64,000 nucleotides of DNA, taken from positions 17,360,001-17,424,000 of the forward strand of contig OX485804.1 in NCBI GenBank assembly GCA_950295325.1. Direction: 5' to 3'. Origin of the DNA: Polytrichum commune (Eukaryota > Streptophyta > Polytrichopsida > Polytrichales > Polytrichaceae). This document shows, piece by piece, positions 47,120-57,560 of the stretch. The notes under the pieces are model-generated. The model saw only the letters and a list, made by a program, of their open reading frames with translations, had not been told where the DNA came from and searched no databases. How positions within the stretch are numbered: the stretch's first letter is position 1; each line of letters starts with the position of its first letter. The position numbers were made by a program, and so were the translations under genes.

Positions 47120-48005
47120 TGTGTTTGTATATTTCCGTAGACAATACCGTGTTATTTCACCATTGTGCTTGTGTACAAAAACGTTGTTGCAATCTTCTGT
47201 TACAAACCATGCGCTGTCTTGTGCACAGAATGACTCCAATTTCTAGTTCATCGAACAAGACAGCAGAATTAGGTTCACAGAGGAATGTTGACAACGAAGT
47301 GCATAGTAACATACATATGCCGGTTGGAAAACTTCTTCACTGCCTGCCTCCTCTGTCGCTTAGATCTAATATGCACAACTTCTCTGCACTCTTGCAAAAA
47401 CAGATCAGCTCACAAAAGAGAAGCCACACAACCATATGAATGACGTGGAGAGAGAAGATTGTGCGCCGAGAGAAGACTAAATTTCTCCAGCGATCTCTTA
47501 TTGAAATACCTACAACAAGTACTAATTCACAGTGTTCTTCATTTCATCCTCAATGTTGTGAGGAACAAATATCGGTGCACTGTTTGAAGCTTGAATTTGT
47601 TTATTTCCGTAGACAACACCAATGTGAGGAGCAACCTTGTTGCGCTCTTCTATGACAAACCATGAGCCGTCTTGTACAAGAATGGCTCCAACTAACAATC
47701 CTTGCAACAACATAGCAGAATTAGGTTCACAGAGGCATGTCGCCAACGAATTTTAAGTTAACATATATATGTCAGTTGGCATACTTCTTGACTGCCTGCT
47801 ACCTCTATATATCCACAGCATTTTCTCTACACTCTGGCAAACAGATCAGCTCGCAAGGAGAAGCAGACACAACCATATGAATCCGTGAAGAGAAAAGATT
47901 GTGCTAGTTTCTCTAAGTTCCATCTGTTATTGAAATGCAATGTCATGTGCTGATTCCCAATGCTCTTCATTTCATCCTCAACAATATGAGGAACCAATGT
48001 CTTTG
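47120..48005 (-). repeat. two decayed tandem copies of a gene 3' region
   Basis: 47120-47580 and 47600-48005 share an ordered block set on the plus strand: TATTTCCGTAGACAA, CAAACCATG, ACATAGCAGAATTAGGTTCA (GACAGCAG in the first), CACAACCATATGAAT, and CTTCATTTCATCCTCAA. On the minus strand the last block encodes PHNIEDEMKN in one copy and PHIVEDEMKS in the other, in a different frame from the gene at 47978-48454. The copies look like remains of tandem duplication of this small gene's 3' part. Confidence 0.55.
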
Positions 48006-48454
48006 AGATATGAGATGCCATAGCGCTGACTAGAAAGCCCCACGGCCACCTTCTTGCTCTTGTCCAGCTTAAGGACTCGGAACGCAGAGGCTACCCGCCC
48101 CGGTATGCGAAAAATCACCTGGTCTGCGTATTGCTCAAAGGTGACGTTAGCATTTGCGGGAAGAGTGTAGGGGTTGATAGCAGGGTCACATACTCCGAGG
48201 TCCGCTGCTGCAAAGTTGCCAACGATAGTTACCGACCCGTTGTTGCAGATAACGAGCTTGTTTGGGTTAGCCTCTGGGCAGAAAACGCCATCGTCGAAGG
48301 GCTTGTTCACAACGGTGTACGTCCTACCCTTCACAAGGAAAGTGCATGTTGATGCGCATGTGTCATCCGATCCTGCGAGCACAAAATCCAACACTAGCGC
48401 CACCAAGAGAACCAGGACATAGATTGAGCACCGTGCTGCTGCACCTGCGGCCAT
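47978..48454 (-). CDS. small secreted Cys-containing protein, function unknown
   Basis: 158 codons from the ATG at 48454. The open frame begins 11 codons earlier only through a TTG, and a TTTGCAG just before the ATG could be a splice acceptor, so a 5' non-coding exon is possible. Residues 10-28 are strongly hydrophobic after a short Arg-containing start, a good signal peptide with cleavage near residue 28. The mature part has six Cys (33, 37, 59, 70, 89, 158), which could form three disulfides, and two possible N-glycosylation sites (NGS at 72, NVT at 103). I do not recognise the family. Decayed tandem copies of its 3' region lie directly downstream (47120-48005), suggesting a locus that has duplicated repeatedly. 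An extracellular role is inferred from the signal peptide only. Confidence 0.65.
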   Translation of the reverse strand: MAAGAAARCSIYVLVLLVALVLDFVLAGSDDTCASTCTFLVKGRTYTVVNKPFDDGVFCPEANPNKLVICNNGSVTIVGNFAAADLGVCDPAINPYTLPANANVTFEQYADQVIFRIPGRVASAFRVLKLDKSKKVAVGLSSQRYGISYLKDIGSSYC

Positions 48455-49155
48455 CGCTGCAAATTCGAAGACACACAGATTCAGCAAACCTCAACAGAAC
48501 AGGAGAGTCTACCGCGGGTCCAACTTTTCTTCAAGTGCTCGAAGGTCAGGCTTAAGTTACTTAAAGCTCAGGACTACTTCCAGAGTCCGATTTCTGAAGT
48601 CTTAACAAGACAAGCAGACCAGAGAGTCGAAAAGAATTGTAAGTGATGATGTATTGATGCCTTGACAAGAACTATCAAGGCACATATCTACCTGCGAGAA
48701 ATTTTAGTCAACGCCACCGATCCGCTGCAAGCAATTGCCTATTCGCCACGAATTGGCACGATTCACGATACGGTAAAGTATTTTAAGCAATTTGGCGTAA
48801 CCAGCTGCATCCGGCGGATTGACCTGTATTTTTGCCGACATGGGCTAGGTGACGATGGCCTCAGGTCCACCTGTAAAGTATGAACTGTCAGCGGAGATTA
48901 GGCAGATTGCTATGAAGTTTTGTGCAGTGTCCTCATGGAGTCATGGGTGATGATCATGTTGAGATGGGTGGGCTAGGGGCAGCCCACACATTGAAATTAC
49001 AAATAATCTGCCTTACGTTTCCATATTTAGTAGAGTTTGTGATGAGATTTGCACTTATATTCGTTGCTGTGTCAGCAGGTCACCCCGAAATGTGGAGCTA
49101 CTGGGCTCTGGAGTCAAATAGTTGACCTTTACCCTCCTCCGCATTGTCATGAGTT
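48455..49155. other. upstream flank of the secreted-protein gene
   Basis: Likely promoter and 5' UTR of the minus-strand gene in the first 200 bp, without a clear TATA box. Nothing recognised further out up to the Harbinger end. Confidence 0.35.
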
Positions 49156-49192
49156 GGGACTCCTGAGGCCATCGCCACCGTTCCCCCCAACG
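49156..49192 (+). repeat. Harbinger left terminal inverted repeat
   Basis: Imperfect pairing with 55451-55485: 13 of 17 outer bases match, then ATCGCCACC and TTCCCCCCAACG match almost fully, separated by one or two differing bases. The GC-rich subterminal sequence inward is also related. Confidence 0.65.
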
Positions 49193-49371
49193 GCCACGCC
49201 AACGGCAGGTGGCCGGGGTGGGTCCCGGCACAGCCACCACCGCCCTCCCGGCAACCCTAAACCCACTGCCGGTCATGCCATCCCAGGTGCCTTGGACGGC
49301 AGCTTGGTGTGCAATTTTTCCACCCTCCAAAACTTGACTTTTTCAGTCTGACACTATTGGAGGTTTTGTCA

Positions 49372-50274
49372 ATGGCTGGTCGGAGGGAACGAGGTGGTGG
49401 AATGGGATCACCGGAAGGGGGGCCAACAAAAGTTGGTTGCAAAGGAAAGAATTTTATGAGGGTGGAAGAAGAGCAACTTTGCAAGAGTGTGATGCTGGTT
49501 TCGCAAGATCGTGTAGTGGGGAATCAGCAGAAGGCAGGTGTGTTTTGGGAGAGGATTACTGAACACTACAATGCAAACCAGCCAGATGGAGTGCGGCCAT
49601 TGCGAAGTCTGGAGACAAAGTGGGGTTTGATAAAACACAATGTATCAAAGTTCTGTGGCATTTACAGTCAGATTCAACGTATGCACAAGAGTGGCAGCAA
49701 TGCTGCAGATACATTGAGAGATGCAAAGGAGTTGTATAGGCAGAAAAATGCAAAAAATACAGATTTTCTCTTTGAGCATTGTTGGTTGTTGCTCAAAGAC
49801 TGTCCCCGCTGGGCTGACGGATGGACGCAGTCGCCTATGGGGAAGAAACGATCGGCTCATGAGTGCGAGGGAAGCAACACACAAGATCAAGATGGTGGCA
49901 CTTCGGAGGGTGCAGCAAGGTCTCAAACTGTGTATAATGAGCGGCCGGGGGGAGTGAAAGCAGCAAAGCAAGACAACATGCAACAAAAGATAAGGGAAGG
50001 AGCATTGTATGCTCAAGCTGAGGCAACAAGGAGTATGGTAGCAGTTCAAATGAAGAAAGTTGCTCTTATTGAAGACCAGAATATGTTGCTCTTGATGACC
50101 ATGCCAATAGAAGACAGTGCAGGGGAGGATGCACGCGAATACCTAAGGTTTGGGAGGGGAGAAGAGCTAAAAAAACTGAAGAAAAGGTTGTGTGAAGAGG
50201 AATCCTGTAACAAACCTCTCACCGGTTTATCACCAATTTCCGAACTAACACGTATCAACCCAAAACAATCATAG
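49372..50274 (+). CDS. Harbinger Myb/SANT-like accessory protein, C-terminus altered by insertion
   Basis: 300 codons from the ATG at 49372 (the frame starts earlier only through non-initiator sequence). Residues about 25-105 match the Myb/SANT-like (trihelix) fold: RVEEEQLCKSVM, then a GVFWERITEHYNA helix, then RSLETKWGLIKHNVSKFCG. About 110-150 follow the NAM-associated region (DAKELYR, LFEHCWLLLKDCPRW). In PIF/Harbinger elements this protein binds the element ends and helps import the transposase into the nucleus. After residue 278, at 50206, the frame runs into the LTR-like repeat, so the last 22 residues (from CNKPLTG) derive from the inserted repeat. The true C-terminus is lost. The same repeat, without this gene, occurs at 62466. 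Confidence 0.8.
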   Translation: MAGRRERGGGMGSPEGGPTKVGCKGKNFMRVEEEQLCKSVMLVSQDRVVGNQQKAGVFWERITEHYNANQPDGVRPLRSLETKWGLIKHNVSKFCGIYSQIQRMHKSGSNAADTLRDAKELYRQKNAKNTDFLFEHCWLLLKDCPRWADGWTQSPMGKKRSAHECEGSNTQDQDGGTSEGAARSQTVYNERPGGVKAAKQDNMQQKIREGALYAQAEATRSMVAVQMKKVALIEDQNMLLLMTMPIEDSAGEDAREYLRFGRGEELKKLKKRLCEEESCNKPLTGLSPISELTRINPKQS

Positions 50275-50960
50275 ACCAAGTAGGTCTTGGTTAAAGCTCA
50301 ACCACCCGACCATAGGAGAGAGACCAAAGGTCTATCTCCTCCCCCGAGCTTCTTCTTATGCCCAAGCACTACTTTTACTTTCTATCTTTACATATAGTAA
50401 AAGTATCATATTCATAGCTCTATCTTTTAGTCCTACTATGAATCTTCTATCTTTGGTTCTTCTAGAACCTTCTTCCATCTCTTATCTCAATCTCATTCTT
50501 CCAATTGGAATTGTCTAATTCCAATTGGATTCATCTAATTCCAATTGGATTCATCCATCCTTCTTTCTAGTTGGAACTCTCTAATTCCAACTAAATTCAT
50601 CCATTCATTCTTCTAGTTGGAATTGTCTAATTCCAACTAGATCCATCTATTCATTAAGAGTTGTCTAACTCCAATGAATAACATTCATCTTTCCAATTCT
50701 GGAGCGGTCCAACTCCAATGCACCTCATCGAGAGTTGTCTAACTCATGTGCACATGTTCTCAATATGGAATGGTCTAATTCCAATGCACTATATGCGGAG
50801 CTGTCTAACTCCAGTGCACATGTTGTCAATCTGAAGTTGTGTAACTCCAATCCATCCATCTTCAACTAGGAGTTGTCTAGCTCCCATCATCCTCCGCTTA
50901 CACACTGGCAAATGTGGTTAGAATATTCAATTATCCATCAATATTGGTATTTACCTTACA
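50206..50960 (+). mobile_element. LTR-like repeat R, copy 1, inserted at the end of the SANT-like gene
   Basis: About 755 bp beginning TGTAACAAACCTCTCACC and ending TTACA, so the ends are the inverted pair TGTAA and TTACA with TG and CA termini as in LTRs. It matches 62466-63156 along its length in the same orientation. Its middle is full of short tandem words, GTTGTCTAACTCCAA and variants. No clean target-site duplication is visible (AATCC before, ATGAC after). It is most likely a solo LTR. Confidence 0.6.
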
Positions 50961-51023
50961 ATGACACTACCGTCGATGACTAGGTGTCCATACACCCAAC
51001 CTCGTCATCATGGTATACATTAA

Positions 51024-51178
51024 ATGTCACATTGTCAATTAGCCTTGTCGTTGAGGACGCCTCGTCGTCGTAGGATGGCAACTAGGTGTAGTTACTTTAC
51101 AATATCATATTGTCAATTAGCCTCGTCGTTGAGGACGCCTCGTCATCGTAGGATGGTAACTAGGTGTAGTTACATTAC
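51024..51178 (+). repeat. two tandem 76-bp repeats
   Basis: Two copies of a unit containing CATTGTCAATTAGCC, CGTTGAGGACGCCTCGTC and AACTAGGTGTAGTTAC, about 95 percent alike by eye. Confidence 0.8.
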
Positions 51179-51189
51179 AAATCCAAAGA

Positions 51190-51720
51190 ACACGCAAAGG
51201 AGGAGAGGAGGGTTGCAGTGGCAGAGGCCGAGAGATCCGGCAGCCGCAGAGAAGAGGTGCCGCAGGAAGACTCCCAGGTTTTACAACGGGGAGGGACGTC
51301 GGCCAGAGGGGGAGGGGCGTCGGAGAGATGCGGAGAGGCATCGCAGAGAGGGGGTGTTGCGGCAGGGAGAGGGAGAGGGACGGCAGGGAGAGGGGGAGGT
51401 GCGGCAGGGCGAAGGGGAGGTGGGGCAGGGAGAGGGGGAGGTGCGGCAGGGCGAAGGGGAGGTGGGGCAGGGAGAGGGGGAGGGTTGGGAGGGAGGGGCA
51501 GGGAAGCACTGCAAGGAGGAGGGGCGTCGGGGAGTGGGAGAGAGGCGCCGGAGAAGGACTGGGATCCAAAGCTGGAGGGGAGGGATTGGGATGAGGAAGA
51601 GGGACGCAGTGTGGGGGAAGAGAGGGAGGAGGAGGATGTGTGGGAGAGGTCTCTCCCTGTGGAGGAGGGAGAGCACCGAGGAGGGAGTCCACGGAGCCAG
51701 CGCGAAGACAGCGAGGCTGC
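51190..51720 (+). repeat. GA-rich region with 48-bp minisatellite
   Basis: Nearly pure purine on the plus strand with a regular core at about 51370-51490, alternating GGCAGGGAGAGGGGGAGGTG and GGCAGGGCGAAGGGGAGGTG. The long open frames on both strands here (up to 303 codons) follow from composition and repeat length and are not genes. Confidence 0.75.
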
Positions 51721-52601
51721 AAGTGAGGATGTCGTTTATTTCTTTTTTGGGGTTTCGATTTCAAACGGTCCTCCCCTTCCTCGTGTTGTTTGGTGGTTGT
51801 GGGAGGTGTTGGATACATACCGCCTCTTCCCCTTCCTCATCCCGATCCTGGTCTTCATCGTCGATCTGTGTTGCTGGTGGTCGTCATAGTATTTTTTTTC
51901 TGTGTTGTTCTTGGTCTTCCCCTTCCCTGTGTTGATCGTGGTCTTCCTGGTCGTACTCGCCTTGATGTTGTTGCTGATGGTCCTCGTTGTTGTTGTTCTT
52001 CGTTTGTGGCTCTTTCTGTTGGCCTTGATGTTATTGTTAATCTCTGTCTTGGTGATGTTGTTGTTCATGTCTTGTTGCTGTAGGTGGCGAATTTCATTTG
52101 TTCCCTGGAGGTGTTGGTTCGTGGCTACAAATGCAAGCAAGCAATTCAGACTAGAATGGGGTAGTTAGTAGGGGTTCATGTCCAGTAGAATTGGATGATA
52201 ATGATGAGATGGTAGAATTAAGGCACGCAAATGGATGTATCCAATTTTATTGAAAATAAAATGTTTTTATCCTTTCATACACAGTTTGCATCCTTAAAAT
52301 CATTATTGGTATGTGAAAAATTTTGAATGACATAATATTCTGCATCAATTGCTATTTGTCAACAAGTACCATTCAATGGATCCATTCTCTGTAGAGAAGC
52401 AAATAAATCACTATGTAGAATCCAATTTACTCCATCACAACAAACAAATCCACCACTAAAAATTGAAGACATCATTTCAAATTTTCATAACCGAACTTCT
52501 AAGAAGCATGAAGAATTTGAATGAGTATGAACTTGAAAAATTGACTTTGCAAAAATAAATATGAAATTGCAAAAAAAATTGGTGTAAATTTGCTATTTCA
52601 T
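51721..52601. other. non-coding interior of the Harbinger element
   Basis: A T/G-rich part (51730-52090) followed by an AT-rich part. No gene recognised. Confidence 0.4.
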
Positions 52602-53434
52602 TACCATGACCAAAACCAACACTCTCCAAAATGTACTGGACCATTTTAACAATTTCTCGATTTGAAATTGAATTTAAGGCGAATAAAAATCATGGTAATG
52701 ATAGGAATGCAAATTCATATACAATAAAATGAAATTATAGACGATTGTATAAGGATGTGACTAATGTGTCTAATACCCTGCCAAGGTATTAGATACATTA
52801 AGCACAACATTATAAAATCTTGCACAACTCTCATACGTCGAGGCTTAAGTTTGTGAATTTTTTTTGTATAGTTGCTACATCAAGGAAGGTTGGATTTTGG
52901 AAGTTTTTATGGTCATTTGATATTGTGACATATTTTTTTTATTTTTTTTATTTTATTCTCTTTAAATTGAATTTGAAATCAAGAAATTGTTAAAGTGGTC
53001 CAGTACATGTTGGAGTGTGTTGGTTTTGGTCATGGTAATGATAGGAATGTTTCACATGCAAATTCATATATAATAAAATGAAATTAGAGACGATTCTATA
53101 AGGATGTGCTTAATGTGTTTAATACCTTGCCAAGGTATCAGACACATTAAGCACAACATTATAAAATCTTGCACAACTCTCATACGTCGAGGCCTAAGTT
53201 TGTGAAATTTTTTTGTATAGTTGCTACATCAAGGAAGGTTGGATTTTGGAAGTTTTTACGGTCATTTGATATTGTGACATATTTTTTTTTAATTTTTTAA
53301 TTTTATTCTTTTTAAATTGAATTTGAAATTGAGATATTGTTAAAGTGGTCCAGTACATATTGGAGAGTGTTGGTTTTGGTTATGGTAATGATAGGAATGT
53401 TTCACATGCAAATTCATATACAATAAAATGAAAT
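52602..53434. repeat. 345-bp tandem repeat with an inverted first arm, 3' of the transposase
   Basis: Units start at about 52692 and 53033, and a third partial unit runs from 53382 to 53434. Each contains AATGATAGGAATG, GATAAGGATGTG-like, CTTGCACAACTCTCATACGTC and GGTCCAGTACAT. 52602-52678 is the reverse complement of the end of the first unit (52965-53040, from TTAAATTGAATTTGAAAT to TTGGT-ATGGTAA), so the first unit has a long inverted arm like a MITE. The last partial unit leads straight into the transposase 3' flank. Confidence 0.75.
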
Positions 53435-53449
53435 TAATTGCATTATTCA

Positions 53450-54763
53450 TTATAAAATTTCTGCATACATGTTTTGACCCTTCAAAGCCCACAAGTGCTC
53501 AATGAGGTCTCTTTTCAAACTGTAGTGCATAACCTCATCTTCTATCTCCTCTGTGTCTTCCACCAACTGCTCAAAAGCCCATCCTCTCTTCATGGGCACA
53601 TTGTCTTCAAATGCAGCCTCAAATACATTTTCGAGGCCCTGCACACCACTTTCATCATCAAGTATCATGTTATGCAAGATGCAGCAAACAAACATGATGT
53701 TTGGAATTCCCTGCATCCCCCACTGCCGACACGGATTGCGAATGATTGTAAACCGGGCTTGAAGAACGCCGAAACACCTCTCCACATCCTTCCTGCAAGC
53801 TTCTTGCCTCTTTGCGAAGCGCCTCTTCTTCTCATCCTCAGGGTTGTGGATGCTTTGGACAAAACAACTCCATTGCGGATAAATACCATCAGCCAACAAG
53901 TAGTAGCGGTTGTATTCTTGGCCGTTTACCTCAAATGTCATGTCACATGCGGCGCCGCTTAGCAAGTCATGGATCAAGGGGGACCGATCTAAGACATTTA
54001 GGTCATTATTTGAACCGGGGAGGCCAAAATAAATGTGCCAAATGTGCAAACTCTGGTCAGCCACAGCTTCCAGGATAATGAATTTTCTGCCGTCTCGATC
54101 TCCAAAATCACCCTGCCAAGCCACATGGCAATTCTTCCACTCATAATGCATACAATCTAGAGAGCCAAACATATCGGGGAATCCACGGGCCTCATTGATG
54201 GCGACTTGTTGCCAACAATCCTCATACGTGGGTTTCCGCAGGTAGTACTCTCCAAACTCCGCCCGCACTACAGCACAAAATCTCCCCATGCACTCCATGG
54301 CGGTGGACTCACTCGTCCGGCAATAGTCATCCATGGCATCTGCACACACTCCCAGTGCTAGCATCCGCAGTGCAGCGGTTACCTTCTGCCGTGAAGACAA
54401 CCCTATCAAGCCAGCCGCATCCCTCTTCTGTACAAAATATACATCCCGGGCATACACCCTCTCCAGAATATAACAAAAAAGTGACCTCCTCATGCGATAT
54501 CGACGCCGAAAGATATTTGGGCCATGAGTAGGACAATCTGCAAAATAATCCTTGTGCATCTGTGCATCCATAATCACTCTATCTCTCTCAATGTTAGCTG
54601 CCTTGCCTTGGCGTGAACCACCTGCAGCTCTCTGCGACGGGGGTTCATAATCAATGAAGTCCTGGAACTGGTCAATGGCCATCTCCATGTCCACGTCATC
54701 ATCTTCGTCGTCCTCCAAAAACCTCTCCCGGGACTTCCTAAACCTAGCACTCCAAGCCTCCAT
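53450..54763 (-). CDS. PIF/Harbinger DDE transposase
   Basis: 437 residues from the ATG at 54763; the open frame reaches 54787 only through a TTG start. It is a single exon of normal length for the family. It has an acidic N-terminus (about 18-35), then a helical domain with FRRRYRMRRSLF (about 85-96), then the DDE_Tnp_4/Plant_tran catalytic core: FGSLDCMHYEWKNC with D203, YYLLADGIYPQW with D292, and CRKDVERCFGVLQARF with E328. The core ends ILHNMILDDE. All three catalytic residues are present and there is no internal stop, so the enzyme could be functional. It would cut and paste DNA at 3-bp TWA targets together with the SANT-like partner. That partner has lost its native C-terminus here, so the element may not be autonomous unless another copy supplies it. 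Confidence 0.93.
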   Translation of the reverse strand: MEAWSARFRKSRERFLEDDEDDDVDMEMAIDQFQDFIDYEPPSQRAAGGSRQGKAANIERDRVIMDAQMHKDYFADCPTHGPNIFRRRYRMRRSLFCYILERVYARDVYFVQKRDAAGLIGLSSRQKVTAALRMLALGVCADAMDDYCRTSESTAMECMGRFCAVVRAEFGEYYLRKPTYEDCWQQVAINEARGFPDMFGSLDCMHYEWKNCHVAWQGDFGDRDGRKFIILEAVADQSLHIWHIYFGLPGSNNDLNVLDRSPLIHDLLSGAACDMTFEVNGQEYNRYYLLADGIYPQWSCFVQSIHNPEDEKKRRFAKRQEACRKDVERCFGVLQARFTIIRNPCRQWGMQGIPNIMFVCCILHNMILDDESGVQGLENVFEAAFEDNVPMKRGWAFEQLVEDTEEIEDEVMHYSLKRDLIEHLWALKGQNMYAEIL

Positions 54764-55450
54764 CCGCCTAAGCAAAGATAAACTCAAATTTCAAAAAACA
54801 CCTCCAAACCCTACCCTAAACCTAAACAAAACTCTCCTCAAACCTCTAGAAAACTCCCCCAAAACTCCATGAAACCTCTCATATGTCAATTCAAAAGCGT
54901 ACCAATATATTTCCCCCCTTAAACCTCCCAACAATCTCTCCAAAATGTCCCCACAACCACCCAAATACTCCCTCAATATCTCCAAAAAAATTTAAAAACA
55001 CCTTCCCAAAACCTCTTTAAAAAATGCTTCACCAACACCCGTAAACCTCCCCTAAAACTCCCTAAAATAACCCTAAACCTTCCTAAACCTCACCCCCTAC
55101 ACTCCTCCGACATAAACCTTGAAATTTATTTAAAAAACATAACACAATCCCCTCAAAACAAACAAGCAAAACTCCTTGCAAAAGTGCCAAAAACAAGGTG
55201 CTCACAGTTTTGGTGAGGACCGATAAGGGAGGGGAAGAATGGGGAGGGGGAGGAGGGGCGGAGAGGAAGGTGTAGGGAAGGGGGTGGAGGATGGTGGAAA
55301 GCACAAGGAAGGGGGCCTTGTCAGTGACCCCCCTCCGCAGTCCGCCACGTGTGCGGTTGGCGGGCCGCTGCCCGGGCCCGCTGGCATAGACCACGGGAGG
55401 TGCCCCGGCACAGTGGCCGGCCCACGCCATCCAGACCCTCCCCCCGTTGG
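54764..55450. other. 5' region of the transposase within Harbinger
   Basis: A/C-rich on the plus strand with repeated AAACCTCC words (54800-55090), then a GC-rich subterminal part (55220-55450). It likely holds the transposase promoter. Short open frames here have no domains. Confidence 0.45.
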
Positions 55451-55485
55451 CGTTGGGGGGAATGGGTGGCGATCTCCTGAGGGGC
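55451..55485 (-). repeat. Harbinger right terminal inverted repeat
   Basis: Inverted counterpart of 49156-49192, followed directly by TAA, the expected target triplet. Confidence 0.65.
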
Positions 55486-57309
55486 TAATCACACCGGCCA
55501 GTTCAAGACACCACCCGTCGGCATCTCCCTCTGTAATAGTGTGAAAAGTGGTGGGCAAGCATCTATTTCTCAATATAATCCTCAACAAATATACGGTTGG
55601 AACTGGACGGAATTTTGGTATGATGAGGGCATGAGTTTTCCTTTAAACTTTACCAAATCATCAATGGAAAATTGCTACTTGATTTGAAAAAAGAAAAAAG
55701 AAAATGTTTTTGTTAGCTAGGAGCCCCGTTCTGCCAGTTCTGCAGTCCGCAGTTGGGGTTTATTGTGAACTCGTTAAATGTTGACTGTCATCTTCAATAG
55801 ACACTGTTTATGAAAAACATCGAAATAATTGAGCAAAAGCTCATTGCAGGAATTTGACCAAATGCAAGTAATTGACATTCTCCAGTTGCGGGTGCTCGAA
55901 GGCACAGGAAACTAGAAAGGGACCAAGAGATCGAAGGACAGAAAAATGTGTGGGAGCAGCAAAAACCGTCAAACCTATCAGAGGCTTCATCTACTTTGGA
56001 AGGTGTATTCTTCACAACATTATGCCACCTGACTACAAGCAATGAGTGGATACCAAATGGCTCATCAGGCAGCCATTTCTCTGCTTGACGTAATTACAAT
56101 GTCTTTCTCGCTGAGCCAAACAGGCTCACACCGACAGCATAGTCCAATTTAATCATATTGTCCATGCATCATTACATTAATCAGCTGTAGCCTGTAGCTG
56201 ATGTCTCTGTGGGCCCTGGAATCTGGGCCATTTATTCCCGTATCGTGCAGAGCTAGATTTTGCCAGCAGCTGAAGTTCATCTTGACATGAAGGTCATGCG
56301 TCACTAATTTCCACCGGCCTCACACATATCTCCCTGAACATTTCGCCCCGGTCACGTATTGTGGCCAATTGCTACAGACCATCCCAAGGCACGGGGGCAG
56401 GGTTTAAGGCAGAAGTCTCAATCTATTAATGAAGCTAACCTTTAGCGATTGTGGCAACGGCTGCCGTAGAGACAGATACTGTCAGTAGGGGCAAGCACAT
56501 GGTTCCACGTGGCGAACAACTTGTAAATGGCACCGTTGAAGTAAATAAGCATGATTGAATTTAAAGCAAGTCGAATCAGAAGCAGGGATTGAATGGCTCG
56601 GGGTGCAGATTCAATGCTACTGCCAGCATTTCTAGTCACAAGCACACATCCAACTTCAAGCTTCGGTGTCGTTCATTAGCAACGTTGCTATTGAGAACTT
56701 AGAACCAATATCGGGATCTCCAACACCCACAGAACCATTGCAAAAATGTTGCAAGAATGTTACAATTATGTTACAACCTATACCCCTGGGTACTAGTTAA
56801 CATGCCTGTAACTATTTGCCTACCTTTCCTATCTATTTGTGAATCTGTACACGTGGACGCATGGGCACTTGTTCTGCTACCTACCTTGTTGAAGCTAGCT
56901 ACACTCTGACATCCGGGCCCCGCACTGGCATGCACCTGCACTCTGAGTCCCAACATCTTTTATTTGCTGGTTTTCTCCGTCTGCCCCCAGTTAAATGTGT
57001 CAAGCCTTTTTTTTTTTCCACCCCTACAGATTTGGAAATAGGTGAAGGCTAACGCAACTGCCTAATGTTACGATCTGCACATGTTAGTTTATTTCGCTTT
57101 TTAATGTGGTGGATTTGAAGTGCATATGAGTCACAAAAATTGGATTCATGGTAGGTCGGCAAATGAGCATTGGATAACCCACAATAAGATTCTTAGCTTT
57201 GAGCCTTTGAGGAAGCCCGTATCTTAACTTTCAAATTCCATAAACGATTTCATGAGCATGTGGACAAACCGCCTCCTCATTGATGTTGGAGCCTCGCATC
57301 TGCACGAGG
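55486..57309. other. intergenic, no gene recognised
   Basis: Near 50 percent GC locally but without a convincing frame. A T run lies at about 57007-57018. Confidence 0.35.
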
Positions 57310-57560
57310 CTTGCAAAAAAGTTTATCAATTAGCTCACTGCATAGAGGTGTCCTGCCTTTCGCATTAGAGTGAAGGCTGTCGTCACCCCATAAGGTTTGC
57401 AGTGGGGTTCAGCAATTCGCAAGGATAGGAACCCCCAAGATGAAGCTGATATTTCATCTTCGAGCAATGTTGCAATGTTGATGTTGATGAGGTGAAGCCA
57501 AGGTGCGTTCATTGCTAGTTGAAAACTATCTCCAACCCCTAGGTTCACCTAGGCTTGACC
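57310..57560 (-). pseudogene. copy 1 of an unrecognised coding-like fragment
   Basis: On the minus strand it reads GVGDSFQLAMNAPWLHLINI through to IAEPHCKPYGV and a stop. It is the inverted counterpart of 60655-60875, which reads GVGNSFQPAIDASRFHLINY and LLNPPANHMGV. Conservation follows codons loosely (SFQ, HLIN, K/N-x-x-GV), suggesting a former protein C-terminus. No domain is recognised. Confidence 0.4.

Larger units (their letters stand above)
49156..55485. mobile_element. PIF/Harbinger element with both genes, nested insertions
   Basis: Terminal regions are inverted copies: the left end contains CTCCTGAGGCCATCGCCACC then TTCCCCCCAACG (49160-49192), and the reverse complement of the right end reads CCCCTCAGGAGATCGCCACC then TTCCCCCCAACG. 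The right end is followed by TAA, the expected 3-bp target; the left flank reads TTG, so that side is eroded. The element carries the two genes expected of the superfamily, convergent: a Myb/SANT-like gene on plus (49372-50274) and a DDE transposase on minus (54763-53450). Between them lie an LTR-like repeat (50206-50960), a two-copy 72-bp repeat, a GA-rich minisatellite and a tandem repeat next to the transposase end. Confidence 0.7.

Noticed and set aside
51024..51935. Long frames on both strands (303, 233 and 223 codons)
   Set aside because: Composed of GA-rich minisatellite and tandem repeats; translations are low complexity in all frames.
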